A DNA stretch of 64,000 nt. It comes from Batillaria attramentaria. Its lineage: Eukaryota; Mollusca; Gastropoda; Batillariidae. Positions 33,784 to 44,970 of the stretch are shown in pieces. The notes under the pieces were generated by a model. The model was not told where the DNA came from. It did no database searches and saw only the letters and a list, made by a program, of their open reading frames with translations. Numbering within the stretch: position 1 is the first letter of the stretch; every line of letters starts with the position of its first letter. A program made the position numbers and the translations under genes. The DNA lies in contig JACVVK020000199.1 of assembly GCA_018292915.2 (NCBI GenBank), positions 607,001-671,000 of the forward strand, in the 5' to 3' direction.

Positions 33784-34394
33784 ATCTAAGAGTGTGACGT
33801 AACAAGTGTAATGGGCACACGACACCTGTCCCAGCATTCCGCGCGACACCCCTCCTCAGGGGACCAGCAACAAGAGGACAGTGTCGTCCCCACCCCCCAG
33901 GGGACGAGCAGGGCGGGGACAGTGACCAGTAGAAGGAAATGGACTCGTCTCTGTCAATGTCGGGTTTTGAGTGGGGCTCTTTTGTCCTCCCCTCCCAAAG
34001 GGACGCAATTTGCAGCTAATCGGCAGTCAAGAGCGGACAACTCTCTCTCAGTGTCCATCCCGTACATTCCGTAAGAGAATTCTGAAGTTGCTGTCAATGG
34101 AATCGATTTGTAAGGATTATTAACTATACTGTCTGTTTCATTTCCTTCCAGAACAGGCATAGAGTCTGCACGAAAGTCCAGGCTCATTTTGAGCTGGTCA
34201 TATCATGAATATGTTATACTGTAATATCGTTTCTGCTCGCCTCGGGGATTTTCAGTCAAAGAGGTGTCGCCCGCATTGACTTTCAGCTTGGAGGGCAGCA
34301 GATCCGGTCACCCCTGTCACCCCTCATTCGCCACCACACCCGTGTCCGCTGCGTGCGTTAAAAATTCCTAGTGTTATGCACAGTGCTTCCCTTT
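33784..34394. other. Intergenic, unrecognised
   Basis: Overlapping 77-87 codon frames on both strands (33,811-34,187) have ordinary composition but no family resemblance and no splice cues. Not called. Confidence 0.4.
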
Positions 34395-34399
34395 CCAGG

Positions 34400-34695
34400 G
34401 CCCGTATGTAAAACGCGAGGTTAGTTTAACCCACGGCTACCGGCCTAACCTAGACTAGGACAAAAGAAACCACAAAACAAAATTAAATAAAAATAAGGAA
34501 GCGAAGAAAGAAAGGCAAAAATCCTTCTATAACGGCATAGGCACCTTGCTGGAATGGACCCGCTTCCTGATTAAAAAAAAAAAAACAACAAAAAAACAAC
34601 AAAAAAAAAGAAAATTTAACCCTGAAGCTAGTTTAGTTCGAGGTTAGACTCTAACCCGGGGCTTAACTCCCTAACCCCGACTTTTACATGCGGGC
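34400..34695 (+). mobile_element. MITE family E, copy 1 (CCAGG target duplication)
   Basis: Ends are GCCCGTATGTAAAA and TTTTACATGCGGGC, a 14-bp terminal inverted repeat with one mismatch. CCAGG flanks it on both sides (34,395-34,399 and 34,696-34,700). Inside are subterminal TTTAACCC-, CTAACC- and GGTTAG-rich blocks and an A/G-rich centre. It encodes nothing. Two more copies lie at 39.2 and 63.7 kb. Confidence 0.85.
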
Positions 34696-35013
34696 CCAGG
34701 ATTATCAATGGAACCTTGAATCTGAGTTTTTGTATCTCGCATGAGTATCCCACGTTCTTGGCTCTTTTTCGGTTTTAGCCCTGTATTCGAAAATCAGGCA
34801 AGATTAGCGGTTCATTGACGGCTCTTTCTGCAGCAAACACGAGTATAATCAAAGTGGGGCACTCCCACTGAGCTAAATTTAAATCCACGCAGACTTATGA
34901 TTTTTTTTTTAAATATCGTGATTTCTTTTTTACCGAGGCCACCGGTGCACTTGTTTGGTAGGAACTGAGTTAAATATTCGTTGCTGTTGTTGTTTACAAG
35001 CAAAGCGCTCAGG

Positions 35014-35199
35014 GTGACCGGTCATCGAATCTGAGTCTTCTTTTCATGTGCTTTCCTTTTTTTATTTTTTTTTTTATTTTGGGGGCGGGGGGGGGGGGGG
35101 GATGACCGATCATCGAATCTGAGATTCTTCTTTTCATGTGCTTTTTGTTGTTGTTTTTTTTTGTGACCGGTCATCGAATCTGAAAGTCTTGCCGGTTTT

Positions 35200-35261
<62 letters not shown>

Positions 35262-35262
35262 T
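35014..35262 (+). repeat. Three copies of a 40-bp direct repeat, then (GT)n
   Basis: GACCGGTCATCGAATCTGAG followed by TCTTCTTTTCATGTGCTTT occurs at 35,016-35,055, 35,104-35,145 (GACCGATC variant) and 35,164-35,203. The copies are separated by T- or G-rich spacers of different length. The last copy runs into (GT)n at 35,202-35,260. Confidence 0.8.
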
Positions 35263-36896
35263 TTGCTTATTTTTTTTAAAGAATGTGTGTACATATAAAA
35301 TACTTTTGTCAAGTAACAAGCATGGCAGTCAGTATGCTTCAACTATGGACACTGCAGAATATTGTACATATATATATCAAAGTACATAGTTACTGTACTG
35401 GGATGGACATAATTCTGAGATGGATACAGAACTTAAACTCTCGTTTTGAAAGTCCCCTGTATCACTCAATGATCTGTTATGAATTCATTTTCAGTTTCCG
35501 TTGTTTTTTGGTGTTTTTTTTTTTATTGTTCAGTCACATGCTTGGAGTGGTCAGTACCGGCCGAAGCTCGATACCGCTTCAGTTCCGCAGGGGAACTTAT
35601 GGTCACTGGACTTACTTTTCCTTAAAAAAAATCTTTTTCAGTGAAACTGGAGTGCGGTGGTAGGCTGTGTCACTCTTCAAGTGTCCAGTTTCACGTGTGT
35701 TTGAACACCTTGCGGAGTTCCCAACATGCCATTAGAAGCCATTTTGTGGACAGCGGGATTTATAAGTTCTCTGGACACAGTTTACTTTTTTTTCCATTTG
35801 TTAAATCTCGCTGTCGCTCGCAAAAGACAGGTGGGCAACAATGGTTTGTTTCGCTACCCGAGTTTCGTCTGCACCCACAAAATGTGGCCTTGGGCATATT
35901 GTATTGTGTGCCTAATCCCGTAGACAAATCCTAAACTGTTTGTCAGACATACAGACCTCCCTTTGCAACCCTCCCCTCCCCTAACTCCCCTCTCCCTTCC
36001 CGGCCCCGACCCCACACCTCTGATATCCCTCCCGATCCCTTCTCCTTACTAGTTCCTCTCCAAAGTCCACCACCCACCCAGAACCGGGGGGTCGGAAAAG
36101 GAACCCGACAGCTAATTAGTAAAGCATGAAACGCATGTGGACGCCATATTTTCAGACAGACGTCCCGACAGGAAAATGTACCCGGATGTTAATGACTCAC
36201 AGAAACAGGGGAGAGGTTTGACCCTTGTGCACTCATTACAACTTTCGGTCTCGTTTTGATTGGATTATTTACGGTTCGGTTTGAGGCCGCGTCTCAAGTA
36301 ACAAAATATCACCCAGAGGTGGAAATGCCGATCCTAGGGAAGAAGTTCAGTGGTTTTTTTTTTTTTTTTTTTTTTTGCCGGTCCCTGTTCTGTGTTGAAT
36401 AAGTAGGGTCAGTGCTGGGTCGTGGTCAGTTTTCGAGTTGGGTTTCTTTTCCCAATCATTATTTTCATAGAAACAGCTTTCACGGAGACAGAGTCGCAAG
36501 AACTAACTGGTACTGCAGATGAGCTAAAACAATAAAGGCTTTGTTTCCTTTACAGAAACAGACACAGCAAATAGAACAATACAATACGGTGCTTTGAACG
36601 AACGGATTGACGAAATGCGGCGATGATGTAAAAGATATGCAAGTTTATCCTACCCCACGCTCCCCAGCTCCCCCCAAAAACAAACAAACAAACAAACAAG
36701 CAAACAAAACCCAATAACAAAACAAACAAACAAACAAAGGGAAAAGGAATAAACAAAAACAAAACAAACGAAACAAACAATAAAACAAAAAAAAAAAGAG
36801 GCGGGGGGGGGGGGGAGTGGAGGGAGAAAGCAAGCTAAAAAGCGAACAAGCAAGAAACAAGAAAGATAGAAAGAAAACAAGGAAGAAAGAAAGAAG
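35263..36896. other. Intergenic, nothing recognised
   Basis: Two 65-126 codon frames around 35,283-35,934 have no family resemblance. 36,670-36,895 is CAAA/AAGA/poly-G simple sequence, giving the Phe/Leu-rich minus-strand frames. Confidence 0.5.
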
Positions 36897-36962
36897 AACG
36901 AACGAACGAACGAACGAACTTTATTTTCCAACGGAAGTGATTTGAACAGAAAAGCGAAAAGC
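36897..36962 (-). repeat. (CGAA)n and family-C LINE 3' end
   Basis: (CGAA)n at 36,897-36,918 is followed directly by GAACTTTATTTTCCAACGGA. Here the tail of the family is a tetranucleotide instead of (GA)n. Confidence 0.55.
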
Positions 36963-37539
36963 AAGAAAGAAAGAAAAATAGAGAAAGACTACAAAGAATA
37001 CACAGCACCATTTTCATGTCAACATGTCAGTGTCAGTCTGTGTAGACAGAATGCTTGATCTAACTGGTGAACGAAACCGTTTCCACACAGTAATCTGCTT
37101 CACTCACATATTATCATTATAATAATACCCATCCGGAAATAATCAGATTTTGCTTGTACCATGACCCACGATCCTCCCCCCCCCCCCCAATCCTCCACCC
37201 CACCCTGACCGTACCTTGTACCTCCTTACCCTACCCACTACCACTCCACCCCCCCCCCCCCCCGTTTTTCCCGAATGATGTTAGACATACCCTTTCCATC
37301 AGTGCTAGCCTGGTTGAGCAGTGTCGCTGTTTAATTGGCCATAAGCAGAGTTGGTGAAGATACAAATGGATTCTGAGCCAGCTTCAACCGACCAGCAAAA
37401 CTGGCTGGCTGGCTATGGCCGGGGTTCAAGGTTGCGTAGAGGTCATATTTACCACTCATTTAGGTCCGCCGAATCATGCAGCCGTGTAAATATGTTTTTT
37501 TTTTTTTTTTTGGTTTTTTTTTTTGGGGGGGGGGGGGGA

Positions 37540-37700
37540 GGGGGGGAACTGGTTGGTTGGTTAGTTGGGTTTAACGTCCCACACCCGCGAAAGATGTGTC
37601 TGGAGACGGCCCAAAAGCCGGGGCAGCTTATGGGTAGGAAGAGACAGCTACCCTAGCTGGACAGTCCAGCTGAACACTTTTCAATCCAGTCAGATAGCCA
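37540..37700. repeat. Dispersed repeat with a relative at 39,025
   Basis: CAGTCCAGCTGAACACTTTTCAATCCAGTCA at 37,660-37,690 is matched at about 39,036-39,066 (CTCTTCAGTCCAGTCA variant). Upstream, GGGTTTAACGTCCCACACCCGCG resembles the SINE-A tail in reverse but continues differently, so it may be a further SINE-like family. Confidence 0.4.
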
Positions 37701-37736
37701 GACGGGAGATTAAAAACTGGCCAGTGTAATGACCTT

Positions 37737-38633
37737 TTTTCCGTTAAAAAATCCTCTCTCTCTCTCAGTCTCTCTCTCCCCCCCCCTCCCCTCTCCCTCT
37801 CTCTCTGGTCAGTCCACTTTTGTCCCGTCGCTGTTTGTTCTGCAACAAAACGTTCACTGTATGGACATGTTTTCTCAGTAGTAACACAAACCTCTTTTGA
37901 CACGGGGGTTCACCGTTTCACTTTGAGCTCCCAGCCAACGACCGCCGTATTTACAGACGGAACGTGCAAAGGGTTTGGGCAACACAGAAGTGACATGGAA
38001 ATCGATTGGTTGAAACAACAATGGTCAGCCGTTGGCCAGTTGCCTATTTGCGAAACCAAAGCACCGTTTACTGTGGACAGCGCTGAAGCGTTCCTTGGTA
38101 AGAACTTACTGTTGTTCTGCATTGTTTATTTGGAACTTGCTTCACACTGAGCATCGATTAGAACACGGCTTATAGTCCCTTTTTAATATTGTAAGTATTA
38201 TCTAACAGGGCCCTGGAATTTTACCGCTTTTAAAAAGACATAAATAACAAAGAAATGTACAGATAGGACCGATTGAGGTGGTCAAGAAGACATTAAAACA
38301 AAACAAACAAACAAATAACAATTTTTAAAAAATCGCATAAAACTCAGGAACAACAACAACAAAAAAAAAAATCTTAAAAATAAAATTTGGCTTTAAAGCC
38401 TATTTCAAGGAATTTTAAAATATGCCCCGGTATCTTCTAAAGTAGGAGGAAGGGACGTTAAAATTTCAAACTAAGACACTAAGACGAAGGGACGTTAAAA
38501 ATTCAAACTAAGAAGAAGAAGAACTGAAAATCGTACATCAGAGATTTACATGGTCAATAAATTTTCTGGACACTCTTTTAGACAATCAAAACGAAGTAGT
38601 TGTTCAAAAGACAGCTATGTACATATACCATGC
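37737..38633. other. Intergenic, unrecognised
   Basis: (CT)n/poly-C at 37,750-37,806. Frames on both strands at 37,910-38,150 are of normal complexity but match nothing I can name. A direct repeat AAGGGACGTTAAAAWTTCAAACTAAGA occurs at about 38,450 and 38,484. Confidence 0.4.
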
Positions 38634-38645
38634 ACTTCTTTTGAG

Positions 38646-38810
38646 ACGGGGAGCCGGGATGACCGAATGGTAGACTTCTAATGCTCGGGTCGTGAGTTCG
38701 TGTCCCGGCTCGGGCGAAATATTTGTGCTGGCTTTTTCATCGTTGCCCCGTCTTTGAAATCACCCGTATGGTGGAAAAGGACGTTAAACCCCCAAACACC
38801 CACCACCCAC
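38646..38810 (+). mobile_element. SINE-A with an 8-bp deletion in the head
   Basis: GGGGAGCCGGGATGACCGAA begins at 38,648. The usual AGAGCGTTGG segment is missing, so the A-to-B box spacing is shortened. The B box is altered (GAGTTCGTGTCCCGG). CTTCTTTTGAG at 38,635 and CTTCTTCTGAG at 38,812 look like a slightly decayed target duplication. Confidence 0.85.
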
Positions 38811-39210
38811 CCCTTCTTCTGAGGCAATCTTTGGTAGATTACTGGTTTGTCTGTTTTCATGTGTTTCAAAATTCATTCATTCAAAGACTAAAGAACTAGA
38901 ACAGTAGATTTATCGTGCTGTCGCGTGTGCACGTGTCTTCCAGTCAAGCGAAAACGTGACACTACATAATTATACACCGAAACAACTTTCATCTAAAAAG
39001 ATGTAAACCAATGAGGACTAGCCTAACTGACCAGTCAGTCCAGCTGAACACTCTTCAGTCCAGTCACTGAGGCTACCAGGTCGGCCACATTTTATGCATC
39101 CTTGACTGTAATGGACAAGTTACACAATACTTGTCGACTACAGTCAAGGATAAATTTATAAAATTATTAAAAGGATGTTGATAAATACCTCTGATAAATA
39201 TCATCCCTGG

Positions 39211-39486
39211 GCCCGTATGTAAAACTTCAGGTTAATTTAACCCACGGCTATGGGCCTATCCCAGACTAGGACAAAAGAAACCCCCAAACAAAATTAAATA
39301 AAAGAAAAAGGAAGCGAAGAAAGAAAGAGAAAACTCCTTCTATAACGGCTTAGGCACCTTGCTGGAATGTACCCGCTTCCTGATTCTAAAAAACAAACAA
39401 ACAAAAAAACCCCTAGAGCTAGTTTAGTTCGAGGTTAGACTCTAACCCGGGGCTAAACTTCCTGACCCCGACTTTTACATGCGGGC
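39211..39486 (+). mobile_element. MITE family E, copy 2 (CCTGG target duplication)
   Basis: The same terminal repeats as copy 1 (GCCCGTATGTAAAA and TTTTACATGCGGGC) and the same internal order, about 20 bp shorter through the A-rich centre. CCTGG is present at 39,206-39,210 and 39,487-39,491. Copies 1 and 2 are in the same orientation and very similar. Confidence 0.87.
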
Positions 39487-39491
39487 CCTGG

Positions 39492-40828
39492 TCGCTAACG
39501 GTTGCTTGGGTGTCGCAAATTTGCGGGCGGCGAATGACATGTATTGATGTATTGAAATACAGTCACGTGTGTGCTGTCCCTACCGAGTGTGCGTTACCCT
39601 ATGACGACTAACTACCCAACCTGCATGCAAAAGAAAACTCCGGGTACATGCGTCGCTTCATGTTTACCCTCCACCGCTCCATACAATGGCACCTTTGTTG
39701 AGAGGGGCAGAAGTCCGTGTTTTGCTTTCGTCTCACGTTTAGTTTCTCAGATGAAAATTTGTTTCGTTAGCGAGGAATTTAGCGGTGATATTTCCTCACA
39801 GACCTGGCTAAAATGGTAGTTTTAGTTTTCTGTTTTGACCGCCGCCGGGGAGAGTGGTGGGAGGTGGGGGTGGCGGGGGGTTTGGGGGGGGGGGACCAAA
39901 ACCAAACCGCAGTTCTCTTGACCAAAGTGGTTTCATTATTTTTGTTTTGTTTTGGGTATAACTGCCATTATAATAATAATAATAATAATAACTGCCATTA
40001 CCAAACAATGAAGCGAAACTTATGAAAGTAATAAATGCTTCAAGTTAAAAAAAATTTCTTTCTTGGTTTTCGCTTGGATTTCAAACATAAAAATCCAGTT
40101 TTATTAATTCAAAATAAACAGTGTCAGGGATTTTAGTTTTTAGCTCCATCTCAGGTTCCTCCTCTCTATCCCCATTCAGCTCTTCCCGGTCCGCACGCTA
40201 CTAGATCTAGAATCTATCTTTTCACTCACTCTACTTACTCAAGCAGTTCTAACAGCTATTGTCCAGCCCATTTCCCCGTGTCCGTTTACGACAAATAGTA
40301 GCTTCAGATCTCCATAAACTTCCGCCTGCTTAATACACTTTATACCTTTATCCTCACTCGCCGTCCGCAATCCCTCGCCGCTACCATCTGATCTACAACA
40401 CAAAAACTTTTATGACCGTGTCGAGATGCGGACGAGCGCCGGCGGCCGGACTGACCTGTCTCAATTTACTTCCCCTATCTGGGATAGTCTCCCTTCCTTT
40501 CACCCAAGAGACCTCAGATGGTAATCTAGAAGCGTGTCCATGGTACGGATCAGTGACCTGGACATATGGCTCACCTGAGACCAGCAGGCCGAGTTTAGGT
40601 AGGCGAGAATTATGACAGGGAAAGTCCAACGCTCGACGCCGACGCGCGAAAAACTATCTCCCGTAGCCATCAATATTTGAAACGAGATGGGGGGACGCTG
40701 GCCACGAGTCCGGCCGCTTGCATCTTTCAGCAGCTGTGACCAGTTGTGGACGGACGGAAGAAAGAAAGGGAAGGGGTGGGTGATAGTGATGTGGGGGTGG
40801 GCGGGTGGGGGTGGGTGGGGTAGAGATT
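39492..40828. other. Intergenic, nothing recognised
   Basis: (ATA)n at 39,970-39,989 and G-rich DNA at 39,845-39,895. The 66-82 codon frames have no family resemblance. Confidence 0.45.
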
Positions 40829-40843
40829 GGGGTGGAAGGTAAG

Positions 40844-40994
40844 GGTGGGTGGGTGGGTGTTTGGGGGTTTAACGTCCTTTTCCACCACATAGGGTGATAT
40901 CAAAGACGGGGCAACGATGAAAAAGCCAGCACAAATATTTGGCCCCAGCCGGGATCGAACTCACGACCCGAGCATTGGAAGTCCAACGCTCCCC
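40844..40994 (-). mobile_element. SINE-A, 5'-truncated, with 15-bp target duplication
   Basis: The tail and B box are present, but the copy starts within the tRNA-like head (AGCGTTGGACTTCC on the minus strand). GGGGTGGAAGGTAAG flanks it at 40,829-40,843 and 40,995-41,009. 5' truncation with an intact duplication is the normal outcome of incomplete reverse transcription. Confidence 0.92.
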
Positions 40995-41363
40995 GGGGTG
41001 GAAGGTAAGAGGCGGGATGGGTGTGTATAACTTTAAGTGTCCACACAAGTATAGACCACTTTCAGTATGGAATACGACTGGAGGCTGATACTGTGATACA
41101 GACTGATATTGCACAAGTTACAAGATCACAGGTAACAGTGTAACTTTGAAACATAATTAGCAGTTGAATAAGAAGAAGAACAAATAAGTATATTGAAAAA
41201 AATTAGATAGAAGTACAAAAGGATGAAACTGACAAGAACAAACGCAACCCAACAACAACAAACATTCTGAGAGAGTTAACGCCTTTTGTCTTGCGGAAGA
41301 TATTTCAAAGTACACAAATTTGGTACGTACGTACTCACCAACAACCTCAGTCACAGCCACATC

Positions 41364-41370
<7 letters not shown>

Positions 41371-41422
<52 letters not shown>

Positions 41423-41583
41423 ATGTATGTATGTATGTTTGTAGTTCATGTGTGTAGATGTAGAAACGGCAACGATGGCGTCTTTTCATCAACAACTCTT
41501 TACCGTTGGAAAATAATAGTCATTGTCATTGTCATTGCCTCTCTCTCTCCCCCCCCCCCCCCCCTCTCTCTCTCTCTCTCAAA
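41371..41583 (+). repeat. (CTGT)n-(CT)n, family-C 3' end, poly-C/(CT)n
   Basis: (CTGT)n then (CT)n and (ATGT)n at 41,370-41,438. ACTCTTTACCGTTGGAAAAT at 41,495 is the family-C end in plus orientation, followed by (TCATTG)n and then CT/poly-C. It shows a microsatellite tail attached directly to the 3' end. Confidence 0.6.
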
Positions 41584-41711
41584 ACTGGTACATATATTTC
41601 GTTCATATCGTTCTCATCCACTGACAAACCACCTGAAACCAGTATAAGCCGTATACCTGTACGAACCATGTCGTGACGAAGTATAACGGGTTGTGACTGT
41701 GCAGCAGGTGG

Positions 41712-41880
41712 GGGGAGCCGGGGTGGTCGAATGGTAGAGCGTTGGACTTCTAATGCTCGGGTCGTGAGTTCGATTCCGGCTGGGGCCAAATATTGTGCTG
41801 GCTTTTTCATCGTTGCCCCGTCTTTGATATCACCCTATGTGGTGGAGAAGGACGTTAAACCCCTAAACACCCACCCACCC
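41712..41880 (+). mobile_element. SINE-A, full-length, with 11-bp target duplication
   Basis: Head GGGGAGCCGGGGTGGTCGAA, B box with one base missing (GAGTTCGATTCCGGC), then linker, TCTTTGATATCACCC and GGACGTTAAACCCC, ending in (CCCA)n. GCAGCAGGTGG at 41,701-41,711 is repeated at 41,881-41,891. Confidence 0.94.
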
Positions 41881-42076
41881 GCAGCAGGTGGCTCCGGTGA
41901 AAAGAAACCATTGACGGCACGTTTTATGACACTGGAGGAGTGGCTCCGTCCTTTTCCAGCCAGTAATCCCCAAAGATCTTGATATGATACGTCTGTCCAC
42001 TTTGTCCGACGTGGTTGGTATGCGAGAACACTGAAAAGTTTTTCAGCGGTTCGGCGTTAACTTCTCTTTTGTGGGA

Positions 42077-42208
42077 TGCTCGGGTCGTGAGTTCGTATCC
42101 CGGCCGAGGCCAAATATTTGTGCTGGCTTTTTCATCGCGGTTGCCCCGTCTTTGATATCACCCGTATGTGGTGGAAAAGGACGTTAAGCACCCAAACACC
42201 CACCCATC
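42077..42208 (+). mobile_element. SINE-A, 5'-truncated, with 13-bp target duplication
   Basis: Starts at TGCTCGGGTCGTGAGTTCG, just upstream of the B box, and is complete from there. CTCTTTTGTGGGA flanks it at 42,064-42,076 and 42,209-42,221. Confidence 0.93.
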
Positions 42209-42268
42209 CTCTTTTGTGGGAATAGGTGTCCCAGATCACATAATTAACCTTCTCGAGCGTGTGTTAAA

Positions 42269-42960
42269 AGGGGCGGTCGGTGGTCTAATGGTTAAGACTT
42301 CGTCACCAACGCTAGAGGTCAGGTTCGAATCTCACTCGGGGGTGAAGATAATTTTTTTCTCTTTCTCGTATGTCGTACCGTTCATTCGGACCGATCGTCG
42401 AAGGTTCTCTCCGGGTACTCCGGCTTCCTCCCCCTCTGCTCTGCAGAAATGTTCAGCACACGGGGCGGTCGGTGGTCTAGTGGTTAAGAGACTTGTCACC
42501 AATGCGAGAGGTCAGGGGTTCGAGCCCCACTCGGGGCAAAGAATTTTTCCTTCTCGTATGTGGCACCGTTCATTCGGGCCGATCGTCGGGGGTTCTCTCC
42601 GGGTACTCCGGCTTCCTCCCCCTCTGCTTTGGAAATGTTCAGCCCACCAAGTTTGAAAAATAAATGCATATCTAAATTCCGAAATTTAAATAGCTGAGCT
42701 GACCCTTCGCACCACGTGATTGTAATACGTTTATGTCCTGTGTGTGAGAGAATACGTGTGATTCACGTGAGCGTGCGTGTTGGGTTTAGCTCGCGGCGCT
42801 TTGAGCCAAAACATTTGGGATAAAGCGCCTATATTAATGCGATTATTATTATTATTACTATTATTATTAAATTCAGAAATAAATGCAGTTCTAAAGTTCT
42901 GAAACTTAAATTGCTGAGCTGGCCCTTCCCACCACGTGATTGTAATGTGTTGCTGCCAAG
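42269..42960 (+). mobile_element. Nested SINE-B: one copy inserted into another
   Basis: The outer copy starts GGGGCGGTCGGTGGTCTAAT at 42,269 and runs to the GAAATGTTCAGCA block (about 42,459). It resumes at about 42,869 (AAATTCAGAAATAAATGC ... CACCACGTGATTGTAATG). Between them lies a complete SINE-B (42,462 to about 42,868) with A box GGTCTAGTGGTTAAGAG, B box GGGGTTCGAGCCCCACTC, full body and an (ATT)n tail. The outer copy's body sequence resumes where it broke off, which supports insertion rather than tandem duplication. Possible duplication words are AAATGTTCAG and AAATTCAG. Confidence 0.85.
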
Positions 42961-43216
42961 ACGTTGATTCATCTTAATCTAAGGCGTTTAGATTTATTCT
43001 GGAACCAAACCCTACCGAATTACTAAAATGCTTGTCGCTCCAAAAATAATGTGATGCTATTTTCAGTGGATAGGGTCAACTTTCGGGAAACATGAAATGT
43101 TTATGGTGCTTTACCAGATTATGCTCAGCATGTGTGTTATAGACTTGTGGAATATTGTTTCTTTAATAATAATAATAATAATAATAGGGCGCCTATCCCC
43201 GGGGAACGAGCTCACT

Positions 43217-43218
<2 letters not shown>

Positions 43219-43311
<93 letters not shown>
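43219..43311. repeat. (CA)n microsatellite, about 46 units
   Basis: Pure CA run. Just left of it, (AAT)n followed by GGGCGCCTATCCCCGGGGAACG (43,166-43,207) resembles a LINE 3' end on the minus strand. Confidence 0.92.
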
Positions 43312-44813
43312 CACGACTGAGTAGAAATGATAAAGGACAGACAGAGACAAGTGGAAGTGAAAAACAAAATCTCCCTGGCGCACGCCAGTCTACGAAAGAA
43401 CACAGCATACATTCCCTTCAAAACTGCACACTGTGTGTCGTATCACTCTCCACCCAACACTGCGGCACCCCTGCGCCACCGAGGACCAAGCCTGATATCG
43501 ATTTTTCTTTCGGACGCGACCAAACTCAGATTGGTCAGTTTTCACAGCGTTCCGCTTCCACAGCCGTCAGACAGGGATGGTTACGTGGTTATCGGGTGAC
43601 CGCTAATTGTGTGGACGGATGCCAGATGATTACAACTCGGCCCTGGGCATCATCACTACGGGGCTGGCCGTTCGGACACCAGGAATCGTCAGTTCATCAG
43701 GCATTGTATTGTCCGCGGCAATCCGCTTTCACTTGTGCCCGCCATCCAGTGAGCTCTCGGCTTTCGGGGGTTTCAGTTTCATGCAGAGCCAGAGAGAAGA
43801 GTACACACACTACTGTCAGACGTTGTTCACTGTCGATGATGATTTCGATTGATGGCTTTTGACGTTGACATATTTTCACTGTTGAATTGAATTGAAAATA
43901 CTTCATTCAGCTCTGGAAGGGAAATTGTTTTAGCCAAAAATACAAGACAATACGATATGGCAAGACTGCTTGTCTGGCCATTTTGGTTCCTAACAGTTGA
44001 TACTCTAGTTACAGGTCTTGCAGCTTAGGCTTATGACTGCTATTGTCTTTGACAGTTGATGTCTTGACTGTTTGACTTCTTTGGCTCCTGACTATTGATA
44101 ATCTCATTAAACAGTTTTTATTCACCTTGAACAAACAGAAAATACACCCACACAACTTCCACAATGCCGAGCACAACAAGTTAAAAACTTATGAATGTGC
44201 TCATAAGTACAAGAAAACATTTGCGGCGGAGGCGTCAGACACAGCATTACAAGACAGATCTGTAAAGAAGAGATAGGAAGAAGGAGGATAGAAAGAATGG
44301 CCAATAAGTACAGTACAAAGAAGAATGCAGCACTTGGGATTGTGTCTGCGACGGCCGGCGACTGGTAATGGTAATCGGAATTTAGGTGTCAAAGCGACCT
44401 GATAATTCAATAAAGTGCTGTACAGTTTCAAAAATGTTTAAATTGTCATTCAAAGGAAGACAGAGATTCCCTCTCAAGAGGGTGTCGATGTTGTAGTTAT
44501 ATTGAAGAGTTGATAATCTCATGACCCGTCTTTAACCGCTATCTGTTACTGTCAGTTTATGATTGCTGGGGCCTTCGTGGATGACGGTTGACTCTTGGAC
44601 TGTTGACATCCCGCGTGGGTCTTCTGCTGATTGGCCTACGATGTGTTTAGCTGATATCTTAGTCAGGAGAAAACTCCTACATTCTTCATAGGATTTTTGT
44701 TGTTGTGCGTTTTGGACTATCACAGTCAAACGTTATCGTGCAGCAAACAAGAGACATACATATCAGGGCAAACCGTTGTCTACGATGGCCATCTACTTTT
44801 GAACTGGTTTTCT
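43312..44813. other. Intergenic, unique-looking, no gene recognised
   Basis: Overlapping frames at 43,327-43,862 have protein-like complexity in two frames but no family resemblance, no consistent splice sites and no stop-free run above 90 codons. The rest shows no element I recognise. Confidence 0.4.
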
Positions 44814-44826
44814 CTTGTTGAAGAGA

Positions 44827-44957
44827 CGCTCGGGTCGTGAGTTCGAATCCCGGCTGGGGCCAAATATTGTGCAGGCCTTTTTGTCGTTGCCCCCGTCTTT
44901 GATATCACCCTCACGTAGTGGAAAAGGACGTTAAACTCCCAAACACTCACTCACTCA
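44827..44957 (+). mobile_element. SINE-A, 5'-truncated, with 13-bp target duplication
   Basis: Begins CGCTCGGGTCGTGAGTTCGA and is complete to GGACGTTAAACTCCC and (ACTC)n. CTTGTTGAAGAGA flanks it at 44,814-44,826 and 44,958-44,970. Confidence 0.93.
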
Positions 44958-44970
44958 CTTGTTGAAGAGA

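Noticed and set aside
41712..42540. tRNA genes (clear B boxes and A-box-like segments)
   Set aside because: Each tRNA-like head continues into a conserved SINE body and is flanked by target duplications; the cloverleaf pairing of the acceptor stem is poor. These are SINE heads.
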